From contig NZ_LIUQ01000006.1 in NCBI RefSeq assembly GCF_001276715.1, forward strand, positions 22,687-86,686: a stretch of 64,000 nt of DNA, read 5' to 3'. Positions 1 through 8,366 of this stretch are shown in pieces (within the stretch, counting starts at the first letter, position 1; each line of letters starts with the position of its first letter). A model generated the notes under the pieces. The model was not told the DNA's origin, did not search any database, and worked only from the letters and a program-made list of their open reading frames with translations. The position numbers were made by a program, and so were the translations under genes. The DNA is from Planktothricoides sp. SR001 (GTDB lineage Bacteria > Cyanobacteriota > Cyanobacteriia > Cyanobacteriales > Laspinemataceae).

Positions 1-82
1 TTAAATGAGTAATCGAACTCGTTCCCAGGTAAAGTGCCGGTTTTATCTTGATTTTATCCAGTAGATTAAATAATGTACTCAT
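1..82 (-). CDS. Immunity protein, N-terminal part (cut by window edge)
   Basis: Only the first 27 codons lie in the window. They read MSTLFNLLDKIKIKPALYLG and then TRSITHL. The motif IKxxPALYLGxxSITHL near the N-terminus resembles small immunity proteins found beside polymorphic toxins. The gene follows the papain-fold toxin on the same strand with a 28-bp gap, the usual toxin-immunity order. An in-frame ATG four codons upstream (position 94) is an alternative start. The ATG at 82 is preferred because a GGAAAA run precedes it. The family call rests on this short N-terminus and on context, so it is moderately sure. Confidence 0.6.
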   Translation of the reverse strand, partial: MSTLFNLLDKIKIKPALYLGTSSITHL

Positions 83-110
83 CTTTTTTTCCATACAATT
101 AATTAAATCC

Positions 111-494
111 CTAAAACTCCGAAATCACTTCAACATCAAATTCATTAGATAATGAGGTAAAATCTTTAATCCAATCATCGGGCAAAAGTCCCTCTGTAGA
201 AAGATTATCAAAGATTTTGCCAAACACTTCGACTCCATAATGAACGCCATTTTCCGTAATAGTTTCCGTACAACCGATTTTTTCTAGTCGTTCGCTGAGA
301 ATAAAGTCTTCATAATCGTATCGAGTCGAGAGTCGCCAAATTTTTCCTGGGATTCCACGTTGTTTAAGCCATACTGTGAGGGTGCGAGCGCATTCCTCAC
401 AGTGGAGCAATGGAAATCGGATAACAAGGCGACCGATCGCGGCATAAATTTCCGCGATCTCAGCATCATCAGGACGATTTTTCAGGAAAAACAC
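111..494 (-). CDS. Papain-fold toxin domain protein
   Basis: This 127-residue protein looks like a stand-alone papain-fold toxin of the type usually found at the C-terminus of polymorphic toxins. A Cys-containing segment (FPLLHCEECA, residues 28-37) would hold the nucleophile. A later His (NGVHYGVEVFGKIFDNL, about residues 82-98) and the acidic stretch that follows fit the rest of a Cys-His-Asp/Asn triad. No signal peptide or trafficking domain is present. The start is odd: the only in-frame candidate is GTG at 494, but a strong AAGGAGG (494-500 on the complement) touches that GTG. A CTG about nine bases further in, or loss of an original N-terminal part, is possible. A likely immunity gene follows directly. 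The family is recognised from the Cys and His blocks; activity is inferred. Confidence 0.65.
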   Translation of the reverse strand: MFFLKNRPDDAEIAEIYAAIGRLVIRFPLLHCEECARTLTVWLKQRGIPGKIWRLSTRYDYEDFILSERLEKIGCTETITENGVHYGVEVFGKIFDNLSTEGLLPDDWIKDFTSLSNEFDVEVISEF

Positions 495-570
495 CTCCTT
501 ACTTAAAGAACGGCTTCATTGTAACTTTTTATCCACCGCATCTTCGCTTCCGGGCACGCCAATTCTTATC

Positions 571-774
571 TTATAACTGTTCTTCTTTTGCGGCTTTACC
601 TTGACTAGGGCGCAAGCGTTCTACTAAGCCCATTTCAAAGGCAATATCTGGTAACTGTTCCACCGGATAAGTTCCCGGGGCAAACATTTGGGTTGAAGTA
701 AAACAAGGTTGTCTTAATTCCACAATTTCATTCGGGGCAAAAATAGCTCTGGATAATCTTTTTTCAATTCCCAT
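571..774 (-). CDS. Small hypothetical protein (67 aa)
   Basis: This is a short open frame starting at ATG 774, with an AGGAAAA stretch 8 to 9 bases upstream. The product is soluble, with a basic N-terminus (MGIEKRLSRAIF) and a charged C-terminus. It has no membrane segment and no recognised domain. It reads like the small proteins conserved among cyanobacteria, but I cannot name a family. It sits alone between the papain-fold toxin and repeat-rich DNA. The ribosome-binding site and normal amino acid usage support it being real. Confidence 0.5.
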   Translation of the reverse strand: MGIEKRLSRAIFAPNEIVELRQPCFTSTQMFAPGTYPVEQLPDIAFEMGLVERLRPSQGKAAKEEQL

Positions 775-811
775 AATTAACTTTTTCCTGTGATTTGTTT
801 CTGTGATTTGT

Positions 812-948
812 TTACAGCGGTTTTCAGATTACTGAACCACGCTAGGGCGAAGCATGACCGGATTCAGATTAATATTTTCATCAATAATTTGTCTGCGGTC
901 ATGCTTCGCCCCTACAGGTATTTGTGGTTTACTCGCGGAGAAAATTGC
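812..948. repeat. TTACAGC-ended element with GGGCGAAGCATGACCG palindrome
   Basis: The left end reads TTTACAGCGGTTTTC and the right end GAGAAAATTGC, imperfectly inverted. Inside is an inverted pair: GGGCGAAGCATGACCG (845-860) and its complement (896-912), about 35 bp apart. The right flank TTTGTGGTTTACTC recurs at 5260-5280 and, inverted, near 5540. The same termini and core recur at 5037-5290 and 5523-5678, which defines a dispersed MITE-like family. Confidence 0.7.
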
Positions 949-1321
949 GCTCTTGCGATCGCCACAAAATCCGGCGAAAACGTCATTTCCTCACATTGTA
1001 CCAAGGTTTGACCCCACCCAAGGGCGATCGCGTAGCGGATCCAGATCCGGGAATCCCGTTGCGGAGGCAATATCCCCTCCGTACCGCCTGAGTTTTGTAA
1101 AGTTTTCGTTGAGTTTGCTTGCAGATACATCAACCAAAGAGTAGTCAGGGTACAATCAAAGCGTTGTCCAAGTAAATACGGACGCTGGAGGATAAACCGG
1201 GTTGCTGCGGAGAAACCGGGTTTCTGCGACAACCTATGCTTTATACCGAGAACTTGATTAAGAAACCCGGTTTCTGAATTGTTTCTGAGTTTATACCGAC
1301 TAACAAATAAATTTTATTTAT
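949..1321. other. Non-coding stretch upstream of the exoprotein gene
   Basis: No supported gene. It holds HIP1-like sites and, at 1024-1055, a 32-bp segment built as GCGAT...AGCGGATCC...GGGAATC that is related to segments at 4963-4995 and 58590-58622. Two copies of the palindrome AGAAACC(C/G)GGTTTCT lie at 1211-1225 and 1261-1275. The last 45 bp are AT-rich and should hold the promoter of the downstream gene, but no clear -35/-10 pair or Shine-Dalgarno was found. Confidence 0.55.
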
Positions 1322-4300
1322 ATGAAGAAAAAATTTCCGGGTTTACCCGCAAAACTAATTATCGAAAGTTTGGCCGTGGTTTTGCTCGGACAAACACTTT
1401 ATAGTATTTATAGTATTCCCACCAGCGCCCAAATTATCCCCGATCGCAGCTTGCGAAATAATTCTGTAGCCATCCCCGAAGGAAATACCATCAAAATCGA
1501 AGGGGGAACCACCACTGGTGACAGTTTATTTCATAGTTTTCAGGACTTTTCTGTGCCTACGGGGACGGAAGCTTTTTTTAACAATTATTTAACAATTGAA
1601 AATATCTTTAGTCGAGTGACAGGGGACAATGTTTCTAATATTGATGGCATAGTTAAAGCCAACGGCAACGCTAACTTATTTTTACTCAATCCGAATGGGA
1701 TTTTGTTTGGGCCAAATGCTCAATTAGCCATTGGCGGATCTTTTATCGCTGCTACCGCGCAACAGATAAATTTTAACGATGGTAATTTTTTTAGTGCCAC
1801 TCAAAAAAATGATGCGCCATTATTAACCATTAATCTACCCATAGGATTGCAATTTGCCACCAGTCCGGGGTCAGTCACCGTACAAGGTTCAACCCTACAG
1901 GTGAACCCTGGACAAAGTTTAACCCTGGTGGGTGGTGATGTGAACCTCAATGGGGGGCAAATTTTCGCCAGCGATGGCCAAATTGCGATCACTTCTCTAG
2001 GAAATAATGGCGAAGTTCCGTTAAATTCCGCCTTGGGTTTAGGGCAAATTTCCCCAGAAATAACCAGGGGAAATATTACTCTAGGAAATCGCAGTTTAAT
2101 TAATGTTTCTGGTATCAATCAAGGTATCAATATTGATGTAGGCAATTTAACCGTCACTGGGGGCAGTCGCATCCAAAGTACCATTAACCAAAACGGCAAA
2201 GCGGGGGATATTGCGATTAATGCTACTGGGGCGATCGACATTTCTGGATTTACTCCAGATGGACTATTTAGCGGCATTTTATCCAAAACAGAAACCGCAG
2301 GAACCGGGGGCAATATTATCATTAATAATCCTGCGGGAAATGTCACCTTAGCCAACCGAGGCTTTATCGCTGCCGTCACCAACAGTCCGAACAATGGCGG
2401 ACAAATTCAGATTAATGTAAATAATCTCGCGATCGCAACTGGGGGGCAAATTATCACCGCCACCACTGCCCCCGGAAATGCCGGAGATATTACAATTAAT
2501 GCCACCGAAAGCGTCCAGTTGTCTGGCAGCAGCCCAAATTTTCTCCCCAATCCTTTGGCGAAGATTTCCGCATTTGATTTAAACCTATTAGAATTTATCA
2601 CCCAACCGAATCCTGATGTAGAAGCATCTGGATCTAATGGTATTCCTTATACCTCAATTCAGCGAACTCCCGCACAAATCATCGCCGGGACAACGGTACT
2701 TGCTGACCCTACAGAATCATTTGATTATTATAAATTTTCTATTACTCAAGCTAATTCTCAAGGCATATTTGATATTGATGCCGCCAAAAAATCTGGCCCC
2801 GGAGATGTAGAAACTCAGATATTTTTATATAACTTAGCCACGGCACACTTACTCTATACCAATGATGATTCCCCGACGACCAGTGGGGCGGGGGGTAGCA
2901 GCGAACAACATGATGCTTATTTAAACGTCACCTTTGACCAACCGGGAATTTATCTGCTGGGAGTGGCGGAATTAGATTCTTTTGCCGCTACCGGATCGCC
3001 GATTAGTGGCAATAGGTTAGATGTAGGTGATACTTATACCTTACAAGTTTCCTTACAAAACCGAGGCAGCGAAGCTGTCACCGTGGCGGAAACTATGATT
3101 AATCCCGATAACTTTAATCCTAACCGAGGGGCGAATAGTGGTTTATTTTCCGAGTCCGGTGGCATTGGATCGGGGGGCAATATTACGATTAATACGGGGA
3201 AATTAATTGTCTCCGATCGCGCCGACATTTCTATTAATGCCTTGGATATGGGACGGGGCGGCAATTTACTGGTCAATGCCAGAGATATTGTGGCAATTAA
3301 AGATGCGGAAGTTTCCAGCATTACTCGCGGGACGGGGAATGCGGGAAATTTAATTTTTAATACGGGAAAACTCACCCTGGAAAATGAAGGCATTCTGAAT
3401 ACTTCCACCTTTGGTGCCGGAAATGCCGGAGATGTGACGATTAACGCCACCGATACGGTAGAAGCTTTTGGGGTCAATGACGTGGGCCGATTTAGCGTGA
3501 TTAGAAGTGAAGCCCTTGAAGGCAGTACCGGCAATGGGGGCAATGTGAATATTACCGCTAGAGGCTTGAGTTTACGGGATGGGGGTCGCATTCTCAGCAC
3601 CGCCAAAAGTGATGCCCCAGCGAATAGCGGTTCGATTACCGTGCAAACTTCGGACTTTGTGGAAATCATCGGCGCCGACCTAGAAGGATCTGCCAGTCGC
3701 TTGCGTACTAACGCTTATTTAGAAGGTGGCAGTGCCAATGCGGGAGATATTTTAATTGAAACCGGACGGTTAGTGTTTGCTAATGGCGGCAAAATCGAAA
3801 GTAGTACCTATGGGTCAGGTCATGCGGGAAATGTCACTTTAAAAGCTTCAGAATCCATTGAAATGACTGGCGTAGATCCCGTTGAATCCGATCCGGGTTT
3901 TGTGGCTTCTAGCACGTTTTCTACTGGTCAAGCAGGCACAATTACCATAGAAACAGGCGGGTCATTGACTTTAACCGATGGGAGTCAATTTACTGCCAAT
4001 ACCAGTGGATCGGGTAATGCCGGAGATGTGATTGTCCAAGCCAAATTAATTGAATTAATTGGTGTATCAGAAAATGGCAGCAGTGGGTTATTTGCTAGTG
4101 CTTTTGATGAAACGGAAGATGGCAGCGGCACCGGCAAGGGCGGGGATGTGATTCTCAATACGAACCAGTTAATTATCCGCGATCGCGCGGCAATTTCTGC
4201 CAGTAATTTTGCCAGTTACGCCCCATTGTCTCCGGGAAAAGGTCCTGCGGGAAATGTGGAAATTACCGCCAGAGAAATTCTGTTAGATAATCAAGGGATT

Positions 4301-5035
4301 ATTAGCACTACTGCCGCTGCGGGCGATCGCGGGAATATATTTATTTCGTCGGGAGATATTCAATTAAGAAATAACAGTAATATTACCGCCAGCGCTTTTG
4401 GGGAAGCAACTGGCGGTAATATTACTCTGAATAATGATAATTTAATTGCTCTAGAAAATAGTGATATTTCTGCCAATGCAGAACAAAGTTTTGGCGGGCG
4501 AATTGTGATTAATGCTAACGGTATTTTTGGCACGGATTTTCGAGATATTAATACTCCCTTGAGCGATATCACCGCTTCCTCGGATTTAGGGGCAGAATTT
4601 AGCGGCACCGTTAAGTTAAATACCCCTGATGTTGACCCCGCATCAGGGTTAGTTGCATTAGAAAATAATGTGATTTCACTGAGTAATTTAATTGCTGATA
4701 CTTGTGATGCCTCTGCTGGCAGTAGTTTCTATGTCATCGGTCGGGGGGGATTGCCTCCAAACCCTGATGCATGGCTGGGTAGCGATACAGTTTGGATCGA
4801 TCCACGGATTGATGACCGGGCTAATTATTCCGCATCAATTGAACCGTCAGAGGCGATCGACAATCAACGGATTGTAGAAGCAACTGGATGGACAGTTGAT
4901 GCCGATGGTTCGGTGAAATTAATCGCCCAAGCCGCTAATGTTAATTCAGGAAGTCCTTGGGAGCGATTCCGCGAAGCGGATCCCTTACGGGAATCTCCCC
5001 AATGTTCCATCTTGCCCCCAATATCACAAAAATAA
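1322..5035 (+). CDS. Filamentous-haemagglutinin-type secreted exoprotein (TpsA-like) with PPC domain
   Basis: This 1237-residue protein has a basic N-terminus and hydrophobic stretch ending near SAQ (residues 35-40), consistent with a signal peptide. A haemagglutination-activity domain follows, with the hallmark NLFLLNPNGILFGPNAQL near residue 117. The rest is a beta-helix-like series with repeated GNAGD(V/I)xI units. A segment at about residues 457-580 (DPTESFDYYKFSI through LDVGDTYTLQVSL) resembles a bacterial pre-peptidase C-terminal (PPC) domain set into the helix. Such proteins are exported by two-partner secretion through a TpsB outer-membrane channel; no TpsB gene is in this window. 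A likely role is cell-surface adhesion or gliding, which is inference. Near the C-terminus the frame passes through a dispersed repeat (4963-4995), adding the residues ERFREADPLRES. Confidence 0.85.
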   Translation: MKKKFPGLPAKLIIESLAVVLLGQTLYSIYSIPTSAQIIPDRSLRNNSVAIPEGNTIKIEGGTTTGDSLFHSFQDFSVPTGTEAFFNNYLTIENIFSRVTGDNVSNIDGIVKANGNANLFLLNPNGILFGPNAQLAIGGSFIAATAQQINFNDGNFFSATQKNDAPLLTINLPIGLQFATSPGSVTVQGSTLQVNPGQSLTLVGGDVNLNGGQIFASDGQIAITSLGNNGEVPLNSALGLGQISPEITRGNITLGNRSLINVSGINQGINIDVGNLTVTGGSRIQSTINQNGKAGDIAINATGAIDISGFTPDGLFSGILSKTETAGTGGNIIINNPAGNVTLANRGFIAAVTNSPNNGGQIQINVNNLAIATGGQIITATTAPGNAGDITINATESVQLSGSSPNFLPNPLAKISAFDLNLLEFITQPNPDVEASGSNGIPYTSIQRTPAQIIAGTTVLADPTESFDYYKFSITQANSQGIFDIDAAKKSGPGDVETQIFLYNLATAHLLYTNDDSPTTSGAGGSSEQHDAYLNVTFDQPGIYLLGVAELDSFAATGSPISGNRLDVGDTYTLQVSLQNRGSEAVTVAETMINPDNFNPNRGANSGLFSESGGIGSGGNITINTGKLIVSDRADISINALDMGRGGNLLVNARDIVAIKDAEVSSITRGTGNAGNLIFNTGKLTLENEGILNTSTFGAGNAGDVTINATDTVEAFGVNDVGRFSVIRSEALEGSTGNGGNVNITARGLSLRDGGRILSTAKSDAPANSGSITVQTSDFVEIIGADLEGSASRLRTNAYLEGGSANAGDILIETGRLVFANGGKIESSTYGSGHAGNVTLKASESIEMTGVDPVESDPGFVASSTFSTGQAGTITIETGGSLTLTDGSQFTANTSGSGNAGDVIVQAKLIELIGVSENGSSGLFASAFDETEDGSGTGKGGDVILNTNQLIIRDRAAISASNFASYAPLSPGKGPAGNVEITAREILLDNQGIISTTAAAGDRGNIFISSGDIQLRNNSNITASAFGEATGGNITLNNDNLIALENSDISANAEQSFGGRIVINANGIFGTDFRDINTPLSDITASSDLGAEFSGTVKLNTPDVDPASGLVALENNVISLSNLIADTCDASAGSSFYVIGRGGLPPNPDAWLGSDTVWIDPRIDDRANYSASIEPSEAIDNQRIVEATGWTVDADGSVKLIAQAANVNSGSPWERFREADPLRESPQCSILPPISQK

Positions 5036-5036
5036 A

Positions 5037-5290
5037 TTACAGCGGTTTTCTTTCTTACTGAACCAGGGTAGGTCCCGCGCATTCCGTAGGGGCGAAGCAT
5101 TCCGGTAGTCCATCTAATATTCTAAGCATCTTCTGGGGCGAATGGCCATTCGCCCGTACAAGGGCGAATGGCCATTCGCCCCTACGGAATGCGCGGGCCC
5201 GTACATTTAATCTTTTCAGCAATAATTTGTCTGCCGGAATGCTTCGCCCCTACAAAAATTTGTGGTTTACTCTACAGAAAATTGCTGTAG
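5037..5290. repeat. 254-bp TTACAGC-ended MITE-like element
   Basis: It begins TTACAGCGGTTTTC two bases after the exoprotein stop codon and ends GAAAATTGCTGTAG, giving inverted ends. Inside lie the paired arms GGGGCGAAGCATTCCGG (5089-5107) and its complement (5231-5250). Between them are two nested palindromes GGGCGAATGGCCATTCGCCC. There is no open frame, so any movement would need proteins supplied elsewhere. Confidence 0.7.
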
Positions 5291-5522
5291 GACTGACCCA
5301 CTGACAGGGTAGGGGCGCGGGGCGACCACGGGCGATCGGGGCAACCACTGCCACGGAAGAGGCCCTACAAGCGCCCGCCCCCAACTTAGGGCGTTTTCCC
5401 AGGGTTCAAGGGCGCAAGCATTGCGCCCCTACAACAACCACAGGGATGGCAATGCCTTCCTTACTCTATTCTCTTTCCTGTATTCTCTTTCCTCTGGTAA
5501 GGTAGAACAAAGCAACGTGGCC
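5291..5522. other. GC-rich intergenic DNA between two repeat elements
   Basis: No gene is supported. The stretch contains GGGGCGCGGGGCGACC, a HIP1-related GGGCGATCGG and a GCGCAAGCATTGCGCCC inverted pair near 5411-5429. The last part is pyrimidine-rich. Confidence 0.4.
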
Positions 5523-5678
5523 TTACAGCAATTTTCTGCTGAATAAACCACAAATACCTGTAGGGGCGAAGCATTCCGGCAGTGTAGGGGCGAATGGCCA
5601 TTCGCCCCTACAATAATAAATTAAATACCGCTTGGGCTTCGCCCTAGGGTGGTTCACTAAGAAAGAAAACCGCTGTAA
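5523..5678. repeat. TTACAGC-ended MITE-like element, opposite orientation
   Basis: It begins TTACAGCAATTTTCTGC and ends GAAAACCGCTGTAA. It carries GGGGCGAAGCATTCCGGCAG and an inner palindrome GGGGCGAATGGCCATTCGCCCC. Its right part (GGTTCACTAAGAAAG) is the complement of the left part of the 5037-5290 element, so this copy is inverted and shorter. It ends about 70 bp before ffh and so lies in the ffh promoter region. Confidence 0.7.
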
Positions 5679-5746
5679 GCCACGCCCGCTAAATACTATG
5701 CTGATTGATATAGTAGCGAAATAATTCTCTAAAAAACTCTAAATTC

Positions 5747-7204
5747 ATGTTTGACGCACTTGCTGAACGCCTAGAAGGGGCATGGAAGAAACTACGGGGT
5801 CAAGATAAAATCTCCCAGTCAAATATTCAAGAAGCTTTAAAAGAGGTCAGACGGGCTCTTTTAGAAGCAGATGTCAACCTCCAGGTTGTCAAAAACTTTA
5901 TCGCTGAGGTAGAAACCAAAGCCCAAGGTGCGGAAGTCATTGCCGGGGTTCGACCGGATCAGCAGTTCATCAAAATTGTCTATGATGAACTCGTCCGAGT
6001 CATGGGGGAAAGCAACGTCCCCCTAGCCAAGGCAGACACCGCTCCCACTATTGTCCTGATGGCTGGGTTACAGGGAACTGGGAAAACCACTGCCACGGCC
6101 AAACTTGCTTTACTTTTACGCAAGCAAAAACGCAGCACCTTAATGGTGGCCACCGACATCTATCGACCGGCAGCCATTGACCAGCTAATTGCCCTGGGTA
6201 AACAAATCAATATTCCCGTCTTTCAACTCGGTACTGATGCGGATCCCGTGGAAATTGCCCGTCAAGGGATTGCTCATGCCAAGGAAATTGGCGTAGATAC
6301 GGTGATTATTGATACCGCCGGTCGTCTCCAAATTGACGAGGAGATGATGGCTGAGTTATTGCGGATTAAACAAACCGTTCAACCGCACGAAACCCTGCTG
6401 GTGGTAGACGCCATGACCGGGCAGGAAGCAGCGAACCTGACTCGGACATTCCACGATCAAATTGGCATTACCGGCGCGATCCTGACCAAAATGGATGGGG
6501 ATAGCCGAGGTGGTGCGGCGTTGTCGGTACGGCGGATTTCTGGGGCGCCGATTAAGTTTGTTGGGGTTGGGGAAAAAGTCGAAGCCCTGCAACCGTTTTA
6601 TCCAGACCGGATGGCTTCCCGCATTCTGGGTATGGGAGATGTGCTGACTTTGGTGGAAAAAGCCGCCGAAGAAGTGGATCTCGCTGATGTCGAGAAGATG
6701 CAGAAAAAAATTCTCGCCGCTCAGTTTGACTTCACTGACTTTCTCAAGCAGATGCGGTTGATGAAAAATATGGGTTCTCTGACCGGGGTGCTGAAACTGA
6801 TTCCGGGGATGAATAAGCTTACGGACGATCAGTTGGAAAAGGGAGAAACTCAGTTAAAGCGCTGTGAGGCGATGATTAATTCCATGACCCAGGAAGAACG
6901 CCGAAATCCCGATTTATTGGCTTCTTCCCCTTCCCGGAGACGGCGCATTGCCAAAGGATCCGGTTATCAGGAAAAAGATGTCAGCAAGCTGGTGACAGAT
7001 TTTACTAGGATGCGGGCGATGATGCAGCAGATGGGTCAGGGGCAATTTGGCGGCATGGGTATGCCCGGAATGCCCGGAATGCCGGGAATGCCCGGAATGA
7101 TGGGCGGGCCAGGTGCGCCACCATCCGGCTGGCGTGGCTATGCTGGCGGTGGGGATCAGAAGAAAAAGAAAAAGAAGCCAAAAAAGGGCTTTGGTACGCT
7201 ATAA
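5747..7204 (+). CDS. ffh: Signal recognition particle protein Ffh (SRP54)
   Basis: Ffh is the GTPase of the signal recognition particle, which binds signal sequences on nascent chains and delivers ribosomes to the FtsY receptor at the membrane. The 485-residue length is normal. After an N-terminal helical bundle, the G domain shows GLQGTGKTT (about residue 106), DTAGR (about 188) and TKMDGDSRGG (about 247). The M domain has the RRRRIAKGSG RNA-binding motif. The C-terminus is a methionine-rich tandem of GMP units followed by a lysine-rich tail, formed by near-perfect 9-bp DNA repeats at 7062-7100. It opens a housekeeping block with rpsP downstream on the same strand. The chosen ATG gives the conserved MFDALAERLEGAWKKL start. 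Confidence 0.97.
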   Translation: MFDALAERLEGAWKKLRGQDKISQSNIQEALKEVRRALLEADVNLQVVKNFIAEVETKAQGAEVIAGVRPDQQFIKIVYDELVRVMGESNVPLAKADTAPTIVLMAGLQGTGKTTATAKLALLLRKQKRSTLMVATDIYRPAAIDQLIALGKQINIPVFQLGTDADPVEIARQGIAHAKEIGVDTVIIDTAGRLQIDEEMMAELLRIKQTVQPHETLLVVDAMTGQEAANLTRTFHDQIGITGAILTKMDGDSRGGAALSVRRISGAPIKFVGVGEKVEALQPFYPDRMASRILGMGDVLTLVEKAAEEVDLADVEKMQKKILAAQFDFTDFLKQMRLMKNMGSLTGVLKLIPGMNKLTDDQLEKGETQLKRCEAMINSMTQEERRNPDLLASSPSRRRRIAKGSGYQEKDVSKLVTDFTRMRAMMQQMGQGQFGGMGMPGMPGMPGMPGMMGGPGAPPSGWRGYAGGGDQKKKKKKPKKGFGTL

Positions 7205-7376
7205 TAGTCGATTGTGCTTTGTTCTTGACGATCAGGATCTTCCCAGAGTGTAATTGGTGAAAAATTTGTGATGTATTACCGAGAATTTTAGCTTTCAGCG
7301 AAGAATAGTCCAGAAGAACTGTTGCATCAAGAACAAATCGCTTAAAATTATTCAGGAGGAATATACTCTTAGCAAG

Positions 7377-7643
7377 ATGATCAAACTGCGATTAAAGAGA
7401 TACGGAAAAAAACGGGAAGCCAGCTATCGGATCGTGGCCGCACAAAGTACCAGTCGCCGCGATGGTCGTCCTCTGGAAGAATTGGGATTTTATAATCCCA
7501 GAACCGATGAGACTCTCTTAGATGTTCCGGGACTTGTCAGACGACTCCAGCAGGGTGCTCAACCTACAGATACAGTGCGTCGCATTCTAGAAAAAGCGAA
7601 TGTCTTTGAACAAGTCAAAGCCAGTTCCAGTGTCCAAGCCTAA
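7377..7643 (+). CDS. rpsP: 30S ribosomal protein S16
   Basis: Small ribosomal subunit protein S16, 88 residues, which binds 16S rRNA during 30S assembly. The N-terminus [20 protein letters not shown] and the downstream [15 protein letters not shown] are diagnostic for the family. An AGGAGGA element lies about 20 bases before the ATG. The gene follows ffh by about 170 bp and overlaps the next gene, encoding a KH-domain protein, by up to 44 bp. The rpsP-KH order is common in bacteria and suggests co-transcription. Confidence 0.97.
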   Translation: MIKLRLKRYGKKREASYRIVAAQSTSRRDGRPLEELGFYNPRTDETLLDVPGLVRRLQQGAQPTDTVRRILEKANVFEQVKASSSVQA

Positions 7644-8070
7644 GAACCCAGTGGAAGTGGTGACTCAAACAATAGAAGATAAGGCTATTCCTGATTATGT
7701 AGGCTTGGTAAGGTTTTTATTGGAGCCTTTATTAGAGTCGGCAGAGTCTTTGCGCGTGGATTGCGAAAAGTCCGCCAGTAAACCAAAGGTCTGGATTCGG
7801 ATGTCTTTTGAAGATCCGGAGAAGGGGCGCGTTTTTGGTCGCGGTGGCCGAAATATTCAGGCCATTCGCACTGTGTTGGCGGCAGCGGCTGAAACGGTGG
7901 GCGAGTCTATTTATTTAGATATTTATGGCAGTGGGTCAGGCGATCGCGATCGCGATCATTCATCTGATCGCTCATTTGAGCATTCATCGGATGAGCGATC
8001 GGAGCGCAGAAAATCCCCGCCCTCAACCCCCCGCGCCAAGCTGCCGAAACCTGCGCCAAGAGACAAATGA
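7600..8070 (+). CDS. khpA: KH-domain RNA-binding protein (KhpA family)
   Basis: A single type II KH domain occupies about residues 30-108. The GxxG loop is in the segment [16 protein letters not shown]. KhpA-type proteins are small RNA chaperones often encoded next to rpsP. The C-terminal 45 residues are a low-complexity, highly charged tail ([11 protein letters not shown] and so on) generated by clustered GCGATCGC sites, so it is probably disordered and specific to this lineage. The ATG at 7600 overlaps rpsP by 44 bp. In-frame GTG codons at 7630 and 7651 are plausible alternatives, because the family usually starts shortly before the [13 protein letters not shown] segment. The family call is firm; the start is not. 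Confidence 0.85.
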   Translation: MSLNKSKPVPVSKPKNPVEVVTQTIEDKAIPDYVGLVRFLLEPLLESAESLRVDCEKSASKPKVWIRMSFEDPEKGRVFGRGGRNIQAIRTVLAAAAETVGESIYLDIYGSGSGDRDRDHSSDRSFEHSSDERSERRKSPPSTPRAKLPKPAPRDK

Positions 8071-8235
8071 GAGGTTGATAGGAGAGAGAAAAGAGCAGAG
8101 AGGATAGAGAATAAACATAACCATACTCTTTAATCTTTACTCTTTACTCTTTACTCTTTACTCTCTACTCTTTTCTCTTGACTCTAAATTGCTGATTTTT
8201 CAGTCCCCATCCCTATTAATCCCATCTATTGAATC

Positions 8236-8276
8236 GACGCCTGTGAAGAGTCTTAGCCGACTCTAGGCGTCTTTTT
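8236..8276 (+). terminator. Rho-independent terminator after khpA
   Basis: The stem GACGCCT/AGGCGTC (8236-8242 with 8265-8271) encloses an inner AGAGTC/GACTCT stem and is followed by five T residues. It closes the ffh-rpsP-khpA block about 165 bp after the last stop codon and before the phoH transcription unit. Confidence 0.8.
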
Positions 8277-8290
8277 ACGTTGCGGGTTGC

Positions 8291-8355
8291 AGAAACCCGG
8301 TTTCTGCGGTAACTTTGATTTTCTAGCAGAGATAGTATAAAGAAACCCGGTTTCT
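8291..8355. repeat. Composite CCCGGTTTC palindrome repeat upstream of phoH
   Basis: Two copies of AGAAACCCGGTTTCT (8291-8305 and 8341-8355) flank a fixed spacer containing TTTTCTAGCAGAGATAGT. The same composite unit occurs at 16750-16811, 16860-16925, about 21928-21990 and 22350-22414. This copy ends 11 bp before the phoH ATG and takes the place where a Shine-Dalgarno would be expected. Confidence 0.8.
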
Positions 8356-8366
8356 TTGGTAATCCC

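Noticed and set aside
854..1232. Overlapping open frames on both strands before the exoprotein gene
   Set aside because: They run through dispersed repeats, have no start signals and no protein-like composition.
3034..3669. A 211-residue open frame on the minus strand inside the exoprotein gene
   Set aside because: It lies fully antisense to the repetitive exoprotein coding sequence, has no ribosome-binding site and its low-complexity composition mirrors the sense repeats.
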